Shown here: positions 52,122 through 60,985 of the stretch, piece by piece
Numbering within the stretch: the stretch's first letter is position 1
Layout of the letters: each line of letters opens with the position of its first letter
From: Hymenobacter jeongseonensis
GTDB lineage: Bacteria; Bacteroidota; Bacteroidia; Cytophagales; Hymenobacteraceae
NCBI RefSeq assembly: GCF_015694725.1
Contig: NZ_JADQDQ010000004.1
Location: 310,001-374,000 of the forward strand
Reading direction: 5' to 3'
Length of the DNA stretch: 64,000 nucleotides
Notes under the pieces: generated by a model
Database searches by the model: none
What the model saw: the letters and a program-made list of their open reading frames with translations, nothing else
Told to the model about the DNA's origin: nothing
Made by a program: the position numbers and the translations under genes

Positions 52122-53789
52122 CTATTTTCTCACAAACACCTGCTGGCCGCCAATCCAGGTTTGTAGTACGCTGGCATTGCGCAACTGCTCGTTGGGGGCC
52201 GTGATTAGGTCCGTTCCCATCACCACAAAATCGGCCAGCATGCCGGGCTTGATTTGGCCTTTGCGCTTTTCTTCGAAGCCGGCGTGGGCGGCCCAAGTGG
52301 TCATGCCGCGCAGGGCGTCGGGCCGGGAAATGGCGTTTTCCATCTGGAAGCCGCCTTTGGGGAAGTTCTTGGCATCCTGCCGCGCCACGGCGGAGTGGAA
52401 GCCATAGAGAGGGTTGATGTCTTCCACCGGAAAGTCGGAGCCCAAGGCCAACTGGCCGTACTGCTTGAGTAGCTCCTGGTAGGCATATGCCGTTTTGAGG
52501 CGCTCGGCGCCGAGGCGCTCCCCGGCCCAGTACATATCCGAGGTGGCGTGGGTGGGCTGCACCGAGGGCACGATGCCGAACTGGCCAAACTTGGGCATGT
52601 CAGCCGGCGTGATAACCTGAGCGTGCTCGATGCGCCAGCGGCGGTCCTTTTGGCCTTTCAGCGCCTCGCCGTAGATGTTGAGGATAATGCGGTTGGCCGA
52701 GTCGCCGATGGCGTGGGTGTTCATCTGGAACTTCGACGCGGCCAACTCCTTAGCCAAAGCGCGGTATTCCTTTTCGGTGGAAAGCAGAAACCCGGTTTCC
52801 TTAGGTTTATCGGCGTAGGGCTTTACCAAGCAGGCTCCGCGGGAGCCCAAGGCGCCGTCGGCATACACCTTAAAGGAACTTACAGTGAGTTGGTCAGTGA
52901 GAATGGGGCCGGTTTTCAAGTAATGCTCGCGGTTGGGCGCCGTGGGGTTCAGCATGGCGTAGAGGCGCATCTTGAGCTGGCCCTGTTGCTGCAGGGCAGC
53001 CATTTGCTCCACATCGGCACGGTCGAGGCCGGCATCGGCGAGGCTGGTGAGGCCCACGGCCAAGCAGTTTTGCTGGGCTTGCAGTAGCAAGCGGGCTGCT
53101 TCAGCGGGGGAGGGGTCAGGGATTTTGCTGCTTACGAGGCGCGTGGCATTGTCTACTAGCAGGCCGGTGAGGCGGCCTTGGGCATCGCGCGTGATGGTGC
53201 CGCCGCTAATGGGCGTGCTGGCCGTGACGCCGGCCAGGTCCAGGGCTTTCTGGTTGACCACGGCGGCGTGGCCATCGACGCGGGTGAGGAGCACGGGCAC
53301 ATCCGGAAACAGTGCGTCCAGGGTGTCTTTGGTGGGGAACTGCTTGTTGGGCCAGTCGTTCTGGTCCCAGCCGCGGCCGGTGAGCCAAGCAGCCTGGGGG
53401 TACTTTTTCCGGTTCTCCTGCAGCTTTTGCACGACGGCTTTCCACGAAGTCGTTCCCACCAAATCGGCGCTGGGCAGGGCCAGGGCGTAGCGGTAGAAGT
53501 GGCAGTGCGCGTCGTAGAAACCGGGGTAGACGAATTGGCCTTTGGCGTCTACTTCCTTCGCGGCACTGAAGCGGGATTTGAGGTCGGCTGTGGAGCCCAC
53601 GGCTACAAACCTTCCGTCCTTCACCGCAAAAGCTTCGGCTTTTGTAAACGTGGAATCGACGGTGTACACGGTGGCGTTGGTCACGAGCAAATCCACGGTT
53701 TCCCGCTGGCTCTGGCAGCCAGCCAGCGCGCTCAGTGCCAGAACTGCCACTCCCAACTTCTGCCCCAAAGGCTTGGTAAAGTTCATCAT
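52122..53789 (-). CDS. YtcJ-like amidohydrolase lipoprotein
   Basis: A 555-residue protein of the amidohydrolase 3 branch. The N-terminal lipobox LSALAGC makes it a lipoprotein. Metal motifs are YDAHCHF (H-x-H), RIEHAQV, HAIGDSANR, and LGSDFPVE with the final Asp. Together they are the pattern of YtcJ-type hydrolases acting on unknown amides or esters. Two adjacent ATGs (53789, 53786) are possible. A dispersed palindrome lies just upstream of the gene. Confidence 0.87.
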   Translation of the reverse strand: MMNFTKPLGQKLGVAVLALSALAGCQSQRETVDLLVTNATVYTVDSTFTKAEAFAVKDGRFVAVGSTADLKSRFSAAKEVDAKGQFVYPGFYDAHCHFYRYALALPSADLVGTTSWKAVVQKLQENRKKYPQAAWLTGRGWDQNDWPNKQFPTKDTLDALFPDVPVLLTRVDGHAAVVNQKALDLAGVTASTPISGGTITRDAQGRLTGLLVDNATRLVSSKIPDPSPAEAARLLLQAQQNCLAVGLTSLADAGLDRADVEQMAALQQQGQLKMRLYAMLNPTAPNREHYLKTGPILTDQLTVSSFKVYADGALGSRGACLVKPYADKPKETGFLLSTEKEYRALAKELAASKFQMNTHAIGDSANRIILNIYGEALKGQKDRRWRIEHAQVITPADMPKFGQFGIVPSVQPTHATSDMYWAGERLGAERLKTAYAYQELLKQYGQLALGSDFPVEDINPLYGFHSAVARQDAKNFPKGGFQMENAISRPDALRGMTTWAAHAGFEEKRKGQIKPGMLADFVVMGTDLITAPNEQLRNASVLQTWIGGQQVFVRK

Positions 53790-53883
53790 GCGTTTTGCTT
53801 GGTTTTTGAAATTCTGCACAAGTACGGCACGAAACCAGAACGCTACGAAACCGGGTGTTTTTGACAAGGCTACCCCCGAAATA

Positions 53884-53980
53884 AGAACGTCATGCCGAGC
53901 GGAGCCGAAGCATCTTTACCTCGCCACTAATCAAGGTTAGTACGGCGGTAGAGATGCTTCGACTTCGCTCAGCATGACGT
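53884..53980. repeat. Dispersed palindromic repeat, copy B
   Basis: Left arm 53884-53920 and right arm near 53944-53980 pair with some mismatches. They contain gtcatgccgagc/gctcagcatgac, gaagcatc/gatgcttc and taccg-like ends. The unit matches copy A at 25631-25726 in the flanks, but the middle part of the arms differs (ggagcc / acttcgct). Confidence 0.78.
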
Positions 53981-54017
53981 GCTATTTTTAGCTGCTGGCG
54001 CAGCTTTACCGGGCTTC

Positions 54018-54788
54018 CTACTCGAAGCGCATGTGCTTCACCGATTCACCGGAGAACTGCAGTTCCTGCAGCGACTCGATGCCAATTTGCAGGTGGCGCT
54101 TGACGAAATCGATGGTCACCTTAGAATCTGATTCCGAGGTTTTCACGCCCTCGGGTGTCATGGGGTTGTCGCTCACGAGCAGCAGGGCGCCGTGGGGAAT
54201 GTCGTTCATGAAACCGACCACGAAAATGGTCGCTGTTTCCATGTCCACGGCCATGGCGCGCACCCGGCGCAGGTAGTCCTTGAATTCCGTGTCGTGCTCC
54301 CACACGCGGCGGTTTGTGGTGTACACGGTGCCGGTGTAGTAGTCCAGCTCGTGCTTTTTAATCATGGAAGACACGGCGCGCTGCAACCGGAAAGAGGGCA
54401 GGGCCGGAATCTCCTTGGGCAAATAATCGTCGGAAGTACCGTCGCCGCGAATGGCCGCGATGGGCAGGACCAGGTCGCCGAGCTTGGTCTTTTTCAGGCC
54501 GCCGCACTTGCCCAGAAACAGGGCCGCCTTGGGCTTGATGGCCGAGAGCAAATCCATCACCGTGGCTGCCATGGGCGAACCCATGCCGAAGTTGATGATG
54601 GTGATGCCGTTGGCCGTGGCCGTTTGCATGGGCTTGTCGAGGCCGCGCACTTCGCAGTCGAACTGCTCGGCAAACATGTACACGTAGTTGCTGAAGTTGG
54701 TGAGCAGGATGTACTGCCCAAACTCGTCCAGCGGCACGCCCGTGTAGCGGGGCAGCCAGTTATTGACAATTTCTTCTTTGGTCTTCAT
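54018..54788 (-). CDS. amn: AMP nucleosidase, short Bacteroidota form
   Basis: A 256-residue nucleoside phosphorylase-fold enzyme that splits AMP to adenine and ribose-5-phosphate. Key segments are TIINFGMGSPMAATVMDLL, FLGKCGGLKKTKLGDLVLP with the ribose/phosphate site, VDMETATIFVVGF where Met-Glu-Thr contacts the sugar, and LLVSDNPMTPEG with the catalytic Asp. It lacks the N-terminal domain of the E. coli enzyme (484 residues). The name follows the usual annotation of this short family; uridine- or purine-nucleoside phosphorylase activity is an alternative. Confidence 0.82.
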   Translation of the reverse strand: MKTKEEIVNNWLPRYTGVPLDEFGQYILLTNFSNYVYMFAEQFDCEVRGLDKPMQTATANGITIINFGMGSPMAATVMDLLSAIKPKAALFLGKCGGLKKTKLGDLVLPIAAIRGDGTSDDYLPKEIPALPSFRLQRAVSSMIKKHELDYYTGTVYTTNRRVWEHDTEFKDYLRRVRAMAVDMETATIFVVGFMNDIPHGALLLVSDNPMTPEGVKTSESDSKVTIDFVKRHLQIGIESLQELQFSGESVKHMRFE

Positions 54789-54791
54789 AAG

Positions 54792-54881
54792 GAGTGACGG
54801 ATTGGTTGAGCGACTGAGTAAATGATGAGAGAAAGGACGCAAAACCCGATGCCACTCAGTCGCTCAGCTACTCAGTCACTC
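54792..54881. repeat. Nested inverted repeats between amn and its divergent neighbour
   Basis: Inner arms gagcgactgagt (54808-54819) and actcagtcgctc (54854-54865) are perfect over 12 bp, 34 nt apart. Outer arms gagtgac (54792-54798) and gtcactc (54875-54881) are perfect over 7 bp. A direct repeat actcagt recurs in the same stretch. The layout would suit a divergent operator, with no known regulator identified. Confidence 0.55.
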
Positions 54882-54893
54882 GATTTGGCCCCG

Positions 54894-54901
54894 TACCTTT
54901 G
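54894..54901 (+). promoter_or_regulatory. Candidate -7 box of the HsdR-N-domain gene
   Basis: TACCTTTG is a perfect TAnnTTTG. No TTG is found 19 bp upstream. Since the ATG at 54908 lies only six bases past the box, the transcript would be nearly leaderless if this box is used. Confidence 0.35.
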
Positions 54902-54907
54902 GAGGTG

Positions 54908-55366
54908 ATGCAAGCTCTGGACCTGCCGCCTTTCGACGCCAAACTTACGCAATCGGCCACAAATCAACCACTCATCTGGGATGGCCTCCGCCGTAAACAC
55001 GTCGTGCTCACGCCCGAAGAGTGGGTGCGCCAGCACGTGGTGCACTACCTCGCCGACCACCTCGGCTATCCGCGCGGCTTGCTGGCCCTGGAGCGCGGCC
55101 TACGCTACAACCAGCGCCGTAAACGCACCGATTTGCTGGCCCTTGGTCCCGATGGCAAGCCCCTGCTGTTGGTGGAATGCAAGGCGCCATCGGTGCCCAT
55201 AACGGCCGCGGTGGCCCGCCAGGCCACTACCTACAATCAAACCATCGGGGCGCCCTTGTTGCTGCTCACCAATGGGCTGGTGCACTACTGCTGGCGGGTG
55301 GATTTTGAAACGCGCACCAACCAGCGGCTGGAAGAGATTCCGGCTTATGCCGTGGCGGTGCAATAG
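54908..55366 (+). CDS. Orphan type I restriction enzyme R N-terminal domain protein
   Basis: A 152-residue protein made only of the HSDR_N-like nuclease domain. The PD-(D/E)xK features are RRKRTDLLALG and LLLVECKAP, the second carrying the ExK pair, preceded by EEWVRQHVVHYLADHLGYP, which is the family's helix. No helicase or translocase is attached and no hsdM or hsdS lies near. Such single-domain proteins are common in Bacteroidota and are of unknown function. ATG 54908 is chosen; TTG at 54899 is in frame. Confidence 0.83.
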   Translation: MQALDLPPFDAKLTQSATNQPLIWDGLRRKHVVLTPEEWVRQHVVHYLADHLGYPRGLLALERGLRYNQRRKRTDLLALGPDGKPLLLVECKAPSVPITAAVARQATTYNQTIGAPLLLLTNGLVHYCWRVDFETRTNQRLEEIPAYAVAVQ

Positions 55367-55389
55367 CCGTCACCTAGCTGTTTGATACA

Positions 55390-55430
55390 GCAAAAAGCCC
55401 CGCTGCAACTTGCAGCGGGGCTTTTTTTGC
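55390..55430. terminator. Bidirectional terminator
   Basis: Near-perfect stem: gcaaaaagccccgctgca (55390-55407) with tgcagcggggctttttttgc (55411-55430). Very small loop and a T-run. Lies between the HsdR-N gene and the convergent Thr-rich gene. Confidence 0.85.
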
Positions 55431-55450
55431 CTATTGAGGCTGGCTTAGAA

Positions 55451-55741
55451 CTAGTCGCGGGCCTTAATCTTCTTCTTGTTGCGCTTCTCTTTCACTTTGC
55501 CTTCAGCGGGAGCCGCTTGCACGACGGGAGCAGGCGTTACCACGGTAGTGGCGGGCTGCACGGTGGTCGTGGTCGACTCGGTGGTCGTCGTGGATGCGGG
55601 GGCTGGGGTCACTACTGCGGGAGAAGCGGGCGTAGCCGGCGTAACCGTGGTTTGCTGGGTGGTGGTGGTGCTGGTTTGGGCACTAGCTGCGTAGGCACCC
55701 GAAACCAAGAGAAGTGCGAGGAGGGAGATTTGCTTTTTCAT
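55451..55741 (-). CDS. Thr/Pro/Ala-rich low-complexity secreted protein
   Basis: A 96-residue protein with a signal peptide (about 1-21, MKKQISLLALLLVSGAYAAS). The mature part is mostly Thr, Ala, Pro and Val (TTTTTESTTTTVQPATTV type), ending in a strongly basic KVKEKRNKKKIKARD. Such a composition is not typical of a folded domain; it may be a linker-like envelope peptide or a substrate for glycosylation. Unknown function. Confidence 0.6.
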   Translation of the reverse strand: MKKQISLLALLLVSGAYAASAQTSTTTTQQTTVTPATPASPAVVTPAPASTTTTESTTTTVQPATTVVTPAPVVQAAPAEGKVKEKRNKKKIKARD

Positions 55742-55893
55742 AGTATCAGTTGGTAAGAGAAACAATAACCCAACGTTTGCTCAACGCTGGTATTGGGTTG
55801 CCTCTAACGGTAAAATATAATATTGGGTTCAATTTTCGGATTTCAAGAATACCGTTCTGCGTAGCAGTCGCCTTCAAAGCAGCTCATAGCCTG

Positions 55894-57771
55894 CTACTTG
55901 TATAGCCGGTTGTCTAGAAGCCCGTTGACGTAAAACTGCACCATTGCGCGCACCTCATTGCCGTATTTGCGAACCAGTGCCGGGTCCGGGTTTGCCAGCG
56001 GGATGGTAGGAATGAAATGCGTTTGGTAGGGATAGAGCTGCACCGTGTTGTCGTCTTTCAATTCGGTGACAAAATCAGCGTGGACCAGATAATACGAGTT
56101 GCCATCGCGGAAAATAGCGCGGCCCTGGCTGGTCGAATCAAACACGGAGGAGCCGAAGGGCAGCAGATACTTTTGCTCGGTTTGCAGGCCGAGCGCATCG
56201 AGTACCAGCGCCGGAATATCGGCTTGCTGCGTAATGCGGTGGGGGTTCGCAGCGGGCAGGCGATGGCCGGGCCGAAACAACAGCAAGGGCGTTTTGTGGT
56301 AGCCCAGCGGATTTTTGTAATTCTTGCGGTCGGTTTGCGAGGTATGGTCGGCCGTCAGAATAAAAAGCGTGTTCCGATACCAGGGCGCCTGTTGGGCCAC
56401 CTGAAAAAAGCGCCGTAAGGCAAAGTCCGAGTACGCAATGGTGGGATGAATGGGCAGCGTACCCGCCGGAAATTTGCCCGTGTGCTGCGCCGGTATCGTG
56501 AACGGGTCGTGGGCGCTGAGCGTGAAGAGCGTAGCAAAAAACGGCTGCTTGGTACTGCCGAGCTGCCGGTTGAAATACTGCAGGTAAGGCTCGTCAAAAA
56601 TGCCCCAATGCCCATCGTAGTCGGGACTGCGGGCCGCGCCGGGGTACTCACTAAGGCCGTAATAGCGTTGGATACCGGCAATGCCGGCAAACATATCGAA
56701 GCCCATGGTGCCGTTGGTGCCGGCGTGGTAGATGGCGGTGGTGTAGCCGCGGCGACCCAGAATTTCGCCCAGCCCGTGGAGCTCCGCCGTCTGGAAGCTG
56801 GAGGTAATAAACGGCTCGTCCATGAGCGAAGGCAGCCCCGAAAGCACCGCCGGCAGCGCTTCTATGGACCGGCGGCCGTTGGCGTAGTGCTCACGCATCA
56901 GCAGCGCGTCGGGCGCCGTGGCCAGCGAGTCGAAAAAAGGCGTGTAGCCGCCCAGGCCACCGTTTTCGACGCCCGTATATTCGGAAGCAAAACTTTCGAG
57001 CAGCAAGACCACCACGTTGACGGGAGCCGCGGGCGTCGGCCGTTTGGGAAGCGGCACAGAACCGAGCGCGGCCCGCAGACTGGCCTCAGTGGAGAAATAG
57101 TTTTCACGTTCCACCTTGGCTTGGTCCACAGATTTGAGTACCGTGAAGGTGCTGTTCAGCACCAGGTGGCCTAACACGGCGGGCTGTTGCTCGAACGCCG
57201 CGCCCGAACGCAGAGGCTTGAGTTGCCAGCCGCCCCGCAAACCCAGCACCACAAGGCCCGCCAGCAGCACGACCTCAACGCCGCGTTGCAGCCACGGCCG
57301 CCGGCCGGCCCGGGCTGCAACCTCCGCTGGGGTAGGCATGGGGCACAGCCACCACAGCAAATACACCAGCCCGCCCAGCGGCAGCAGCAAGTACCAGTAG
57401 TGCTCCACAATTTGCCCCGATTGGCGCATGATGTCGTCGCCCACCGTGGTAAACTCGTTGCTGAGCCGCCGGCCAATGAACTTGAAGTACTCCCAATCAA
57501 TCACATTCAACAGAAACCCCGGCATGTTCAGCAGCACAAACAGCCCGCGCAGCCACCGCTGCCCGCGCCGCACCGAAACCGGCACCAGCAGCGAGAGCAC
57601 CACCAGGGGCAGGTTGAGCCACAGAATGGCGGCAACATCGAAGCGTAGCCCGTGGGTAAACGCCAGAAAAATGGAGCTGGGGTCAATGCCCCGGAACGTA
57701 CCGCGGTTGAACAGGTAAAACCCCAGCCGCAGGAGTGTGTAAACGCCCATCAGCAGCGCAAAGCGGCGCAT
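55894..57771 (-). CDS. LtaS-like sulfatase-fold phosphoglycerol/phosphoethanolamine transferase
   Basis: A 625-residue membrane protein. Five N-terminal helices (about 1-190) are followed by a periplasmic alkaline-phosphatase-fold domain. The domain shows NVVVLLLESFASEY with the first metal acid, a Ser in GRRSIEALPAVLSGLPSL as likely nucleophile, and LTADHTS for the last metal pair. This matches the LTA synthase family; lipoteichoic acid is not expected in a Gram-negative cell, so a membrane-glycerol or ethanolamine phosphate transfer to an envelope glycan is more likely. The longer TTG-started frame reaches 57837, but ATG 57771 starts at the first helix. Confidence 0.83.
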   Translation of the reverse strand: MRRFALLMGVYTLLRLGFYLFNRGTFRGIDPSSIFLAFTHGLRFDVAAILWLNLPLVVLSLLVPVSVRRGQRWLRGLFVLLNMPGFLLNVIDWEYFKFIGRRLSNEFTTVGDDIMRQSGQIVEHYWYLLLPLGGLVYLLWWLCPMPTPAEVAARAGRRPWLQRGVEVVLLAGLVVLGLRGGWQLKPLRSGAAFEQQPAVLGHLVLNSTFTVLKSVDQAKVERENYFSTEASLRAALGSVPLPKRPTPAAPVNVVVLLLESFASEYTGVENGGLGGYTPFFDSLATAPDALLMREHYANGRRSIEALPAVLSGLPSLMDEPFITSSFQTAELHGLGEILGRRGYTTAIYHAGTNGTMGFDMFAGIAGIQRYYGLSEYPGAARSPDYDGHWGIFDEPYLQYFNRQLGSTKQPFFATLFTLSAHDPFTIPAQHTGKFPAGTLPIHPTIAYSDFALRRFFQVAQQAPWYRNTLFILTADHTSQTDRKNYKNPLGYHKTPLLLFRPGHRLPAANPHRITQQADIPALVLDALGLQTEQKYLLPFGSSVFDSTSQGRAIFRDGNSYYLVHADFVTELKDDNTVQLYPYQTHFIPTIPLANPDPALVRKYGNEVRAMVQFYVNGLLDNRLYK

Positions 57772-57860
57772 TAGCAGGCGAATGGCAGGTGAGGGAAGCA
57801 AATCGATGGGGATTGAATTGGAAAAGCGCAACAACAAAAAAGCTTAAGTAGTGCAAGCAA

Positions 57861-57892
57861 AAAGCCTTCCCGACTTGCACCGGGAAGGCTTT
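57861..57892. terminator. Terminator of the alanine dehydrogenase gene
   Basis: Perfect 12-bp stem (57861-57872, 57881-57892), 8-nt loop, with A- and T-runs. It stands 18 bp beyond the ald stop, on the side of the LtaS-like gene. Confidence 0.75.
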
Positions 57893-57910
57893 CTATTTGT
57901 ACTGGCGGCC

Positions 57911-59038
57911 CTAAACGGAGGCCAATTCTAACACGGTTTCCACGTTTACGAGGGGCAGGCCCCACGCGTCGGCTACGCCTTTGTACACCACCTCGCCGTG
58001 CACCACATTCAGGCCGAGGCGCAGGGCCTCGTCGCGGCGGCAGGCTTCCTGCCAGCCCTGGTTGGCCAGTTTCACGGCGTAGGGCAGGGTGGCGTTGGTC
58101 AGGGCCAGGGTGCTGGTGTAGGGCACCGCGCCGGGCATGTTGGCCACGCAGTAGTGCACCACGTCGTCGATGATGAACGTGGGGTTTTCGTGGGTGGTGG
58201 GATGGCAGGTTTCAATGCAGCCGCCCTGGTCCACGGCCACGTCAACCACCACGGTGCCGGGGCGCATGGTCTTCAGCATGTCGCGGGTGATGAGGTGCGG
58301 CGCCTTGGCACCAGGAATCAGCACGGCACCCACAATCAGGTCCGACGTTTTGATGGCTTCGCGGATGTTGTACTCGTTCGAGTACTGCGTCACCACGTTC
58401 TTGGGCATGAAGTCGTCGAGCTCACGTAGCCGGTTCAGGCTGATGTCCATGATGGTCACCTGCGCGCCGAGGCCGGCGGCAACTTTCGCCGCCTGCGTGC
58501 CTACCACGCCGCCGCCCAATACCAACACGTTGGCGGGCTTCACACCGGGTACGCCGCCCAGCAAAATGCCGCGGCCTTTCAAAGGCTTCTCCAGGTACTT
58601 GGCGCCTTCCTGCGGAGCCATGCGGCCGGCCACTTCGCTCATCGGAATGAGCAGGGGCAGGGCGCGGTTGCTGAGTTCTACGGTCTCGTAGGCCAGGCAG
58701 ATGGCCTTACGCTCAATCATGGCGTGGGTCAACTCTTCGCCGCTAGCAAAGTGGAAGTACGTGAAGAGCAGTTGGTTCTCCTTGATGAGGGGATATTCTT
58801 CGGCAATTGGCTCCTTCACCTTGATAATCATCTCGGCCTGCTCGTACACATCGGCGATGGTGGCGAGCATGGTGGCGCCGGCCGTTTGGTACTCTTCGTC
58901 CGAGAAGCCGCTGCCTTCGCCGGCGGTGGTTTGCACCAGCAGCGTGTGGCCGTGCTTGCGCAGCTCGGCAACGCCGGCGGGCGTGAGGCCCACGCGGTTT
59001 TCGTTGTTTTTAATTTCCTTAGGAACGCCGATTATCAT
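57911..59038 (-). CDS. ald: Alanine dehydrogenase
   Basis: Cytoplasmic NAD-dependent enzyme of 375 residues interconverting alanine and pyruvate plus ammonia. It shows [25 protein letters not shown] with the catalytic Lys, the His of the TYFHFA motif, [15 protein letters not shown] (NAD loop), [21 protein letters not shown] and [16 protein letters not shown]. These are all Ald family features. The start at ATG 59038 places the conserved IGVPKEIK at the N-terminus. A TAnnTTTG-like box lies 52 bp upstream. Confidence 0.95.
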   Translation of the reverse strand: MIIGVPKEIKNNENRVGLTPAGVAELRKHGHTLLVQTTAGEGSGFSDEEYQTAGATMLATIADVYEQAEMIIKVKEPIAEEYPLIKENQLLFTYFHFASGEELTHAMIERKAICLAYETVELSNRALPLLIPMSEVAGRMAPQEGAKYLEKPLKGRGILLGGVPGVKPANVLVLGGGVVGTQAAKVAAGLGAQVTIMDISLNRLRELDDFMPKNVVTQYSNEYNIREAIKTSDLIVGAVLIPGAKAPHLITRDMLKTMRPGTVVVDVAVDQGGCIETCHPTTHENPTFIIDDVVHYCVANMPGAVPYTSTLALTNATLPYAVKLANQGWQEACRRDEALRLGLNVVHGEVVYKGVADAWGLPLVNVETVLELASV

Positions 59039-59089
59039 GAGCGGAGTGGTGGGAGTGGAGGTAAAACCAGTAGGTGAGAATTCTGAGTG

Positions 59090-59097
59090 CAAAGATA
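59090..59097 (-). promoter_or_regulatory. Candidate -7 box of ald
   Basis: On the minus strand the sequence reads TATCTTTG, a perfect TAnnTTTG. A clear TTG at the correct -33 distance is not present. Predicted leader about 45 nt. Confidence 0.35.
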
Positions 59098-59161
59098 AGC
59101 CGCCGCCGCTTGCTCGCATGGCACAGAATGTTGCCCTTATCGGTGCTGAATACAGGGAAAG

Positions 59162-59680
59162 TTATTTCTCCGCTAGCAGCCCGGCCATGTCCATGGGGCG
59201 GGTATACATCTGCACGCTGCCGTCCGGAGCCATGGGCCACTGGTGCTGCGGCCGGTCCCAGTACAACTCCACGCCGTTGCCGTCGGGGTCGTCGAGGTAA
59301 ATGGCCTCCGAAACGCCGTGGTCGGCCGAGCCGGTGATGGGGTAATTGGCGGCCGCCAACTGCCGGATGGCCTGGGCCAAATCGGACCGCGTGGGGTAGA
59401 GAATGGCGGTGTGGTAGAGGCCCGCGCCCTGCTTGCGGGCGGGTGGCCCACCCAGGCTGTTCCAGGTATTTAGCCCGATGTGGTGGTGGTAGCCCCCGGC
59501 CGAAATAAAAGCTACTTGGTTGCCAAATCGCTGCATGACTTTAAAGCCCAGAATGTCGCGGTAAAACGCCAGGGCTTTTTCCAGGTCCGTGACCTGCAAG
59601 TGGATGTGGCCGATGCGGGTTTGCGCGGGGACTTCGTAAGAAGCCGGCTCTTTAACGGGGTTTGATGACTGGTTTTCCAT
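59162..59680 (-). CDS. VOC-family protein (catechol 2,3-dioxygenase-like)
   Basis: A 172-residue protein of the vicinal oxygen chelate fold. Metal ligands can be placed in TRIGHIHLQVTDLEKAL (His), YHHHIGLNTW (His) and DPDGNGVELYWDRP (Glu). It has FYRDILGFKVMQRFG between them. That pattern resembles the N-terminal half of CatE extradiol dioxygenases or glyoxalase-type proteins. Only one pair of beta-alpha-beta modules is seen, so it probably works as a dimer. ATG 59680 favoured. Confidence 0.84.
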   Translation of the reverse strand: MENQSSNPVKEPASYEVPAQTRIGHIHLQVTDLEKALAFYRDILGFKVMQRFGNQVAFISAGGYHHHIGLNTWNSLGGPPARKQGAGLYHTAILYPTRSDLAQAIRQLAAANYPITGSADHGVSEAIYLDDPDGNGVELYWDRPQHQWPMAPDGSVQMYTRPMDMAGLLAEK

Positions 59681-59753
59681 GTTGAAAGCGGTGTTGTGGG
59701 AGAGCACCGGCTAAGCTGGTGAAGATGCTTGGATTTCACTGGAACGCCTTGCA

Positions 59754-59821
59754 GCTTGCCGACGCATCGCTCTTGCTTCGTTGAACGACTTATACGAAGC
59801 AGGAGCGATGCGTCGGCAAGC
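59754..59821. repeat. Second type of palindromic repeat
   Basis: Left arm 59754-59781 and right arm 59794-59821 (28 nt each, one mismatch) around a 12-nt loop. They contain gcttgccgacgcatcgctc and gagcgatgcgtcggcaagc. The unit is followed by cccagcacgacg, resembling the agctcagcatgacg end of the other repeats. Confidence 0.7.
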
Positions 59822-59897
59822 CCAGCACGACGCTTTAAATGTCTTTATAGAACTTACAAAGCAGTATTAGAGAGTGACGCAGGTAAATTCGAAATAA

Positions 59898-59926
59898 AAA
59901 AGCCTCGCCATACCGGCAAGGCTTTT
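59898..59926. terminator. Terminator of the DUF1573 gene
   Basis: Stem aaaagcctcgcc (59898-59909) with ggcaaggctttt (59915-59926), one mismatch, small loop, T-run on both strands. Lies 27 bp beyond the stop of the minus-strand gene at 59953. Confidence 0.7.
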
Positions 59927-59952
59927 CAAATGAGGGTGCGGACTCGTGCTTA

Positions 59953-60723
59953 TTACTTAAAAGGCACGGCGGTGGTGCTTTCCTTCACCATGCTGTTGCC
60001 GCTGAGGTCGCGCACGATGGTGGCTTTAAGCGTGAGCTTGGTGTCGCCGTTCAGGTCGTTGGAGGTAATTGTAACCACGTCATTCGACTGCCCGAGCTGC
60101 CGCTGGGTGTAGAGCAGGTCGATGGTAGCCGTTTGGCCGGGGGCAATGGGGCTGGGCGTGGCCTTGTAGCCGACACAATAGCAATCGGCCGAAAGCGCGC
60201 CGAGCACCAGCGGGCTTTTGCCGGCATTTTTCACCGTGAAGCGCGCGGTGGGCTGCTGCCCGGCTTCCAGTTTCCCGAAATCATGGACGCTTTTGTTTAA
60301 AACCAGCCGCGGCGACTGCGCCAGCTGGGCCGCCGTGAGCGTGGGCTTGATTTGGTCCTTCGTGAGCACCGAGCCTTTGATGGTGAGCACCTTGCTGGGT
60401 TCGCTGGCGTTGCTGGTCACCGTCACGGTTTTATTGAACACGCCGGGCCGGCCGGCGCTGCTGTACATGGCCTTGATAATGCCCGTTTTGCCGGGCAGTA
60501 CCGGGGTTTTGGTCCAGTCGGGCGTGGTGCAGCCGCAGCTGGCTTGCACATTGGCAATGACCACGGGCTGATTGCCGGTGTTCTTGAATTTGAATTCGTA
60601 GGTCGCCATCGTGCCCTCGGCCACGTTGCCGAAGTCGTGGTTGTCCGATTCGAATTTCATCACGCCCTGGGCGCTGGCGCTGAAGGCAAAGGCCATCAGG
60701 CAGATGGTGAATAACTGTTTCAT
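59953..60723 (-). CDS. Secreted DUF1573 protein with two Ig-like domains
   Basis: A 256-residue protein with a signal peptide (about 1-18, AFAFSASAQ). Two DUF1573-type immunoglobulin-like domains follow. The first has FESDNHDFGNVAEGTMATYEF and the cysteine motif ASCGCTTPDW. The second has NKSVHDFGKLEAGQ and a changed cysteine pair, DCYCVGY. DUF1573 proteins are frequent in Bacteroidota, with no established function; the two-Cys motif may bind a metal or form a disulfide. Not in an operon with the E1 gene, which is divergent. Confidence 0.85.
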   Translation of the reverse strand: MKQLFTICLMAFAFSASAQGVMKFESDNHDFGNVAEGTMATYEFKFKNTGNQPVVIANVQASCGCTTPDWTKTPVLPGKTGIIKAMYSSAGRPGVFNKTVTVTSNASEPSKVLTIKGSVLTKDQIKPTLTAAQLAQSPRLVLNKSVHDFGKLEAGQQPTARFTVKNAGKSPLVLGALSADCYCVGYKATPSPIAPGQTATIDLLYTQRQLGQSNDVVTITSNDLNGDTKLTLKATIVRDLSGNSMVKESTTAVPFK

Positions 60724-60985
60724 AATCTTGAAAGTTGAACTGCCTGCCCCGCGCCTGCACGAGTGGGCGTGGCGTGCTTACGTTTAACAATAAATGCCAC
60801 CGAATGGTAATAGCCAAGCTCGCCAGTGTCCGGCGGGCCAAGCCATTACCCCTCAAATATACGCTGAAAGCCCGCGTAAGAAACCCGGGTACCACCCAGC
60901 CGGTCGCAATTCCGTATTTTTGCGCCACGGCCCCGGCCGTCTCGTCCTTCCTGCGTTCATCCCACCCTCCCTTTTTAAGTTCATT

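Noticed and set aside
54908..55366. Restriction-modification or defence system
   Set aside because: Only a lone R-subunit N-terminal domain is found. No methylase, specificity subunit, helicase or other defence gene lies near it.
55451..55741. Thr-rich repeats suspected to be a DNA repeat array or CRISPR-like element
   Set aside because: The repetition is in codons of a signal-peptide-bearing protein; there are no regular spacers or constant repeat units.
55894..57771. True lipoteichoic acid synthase
   Set aside because: The fold fits LtaS, but the rest of the window is from a Gram-negative bacterium without lipoteichoic acid, so only a family-level name is given.
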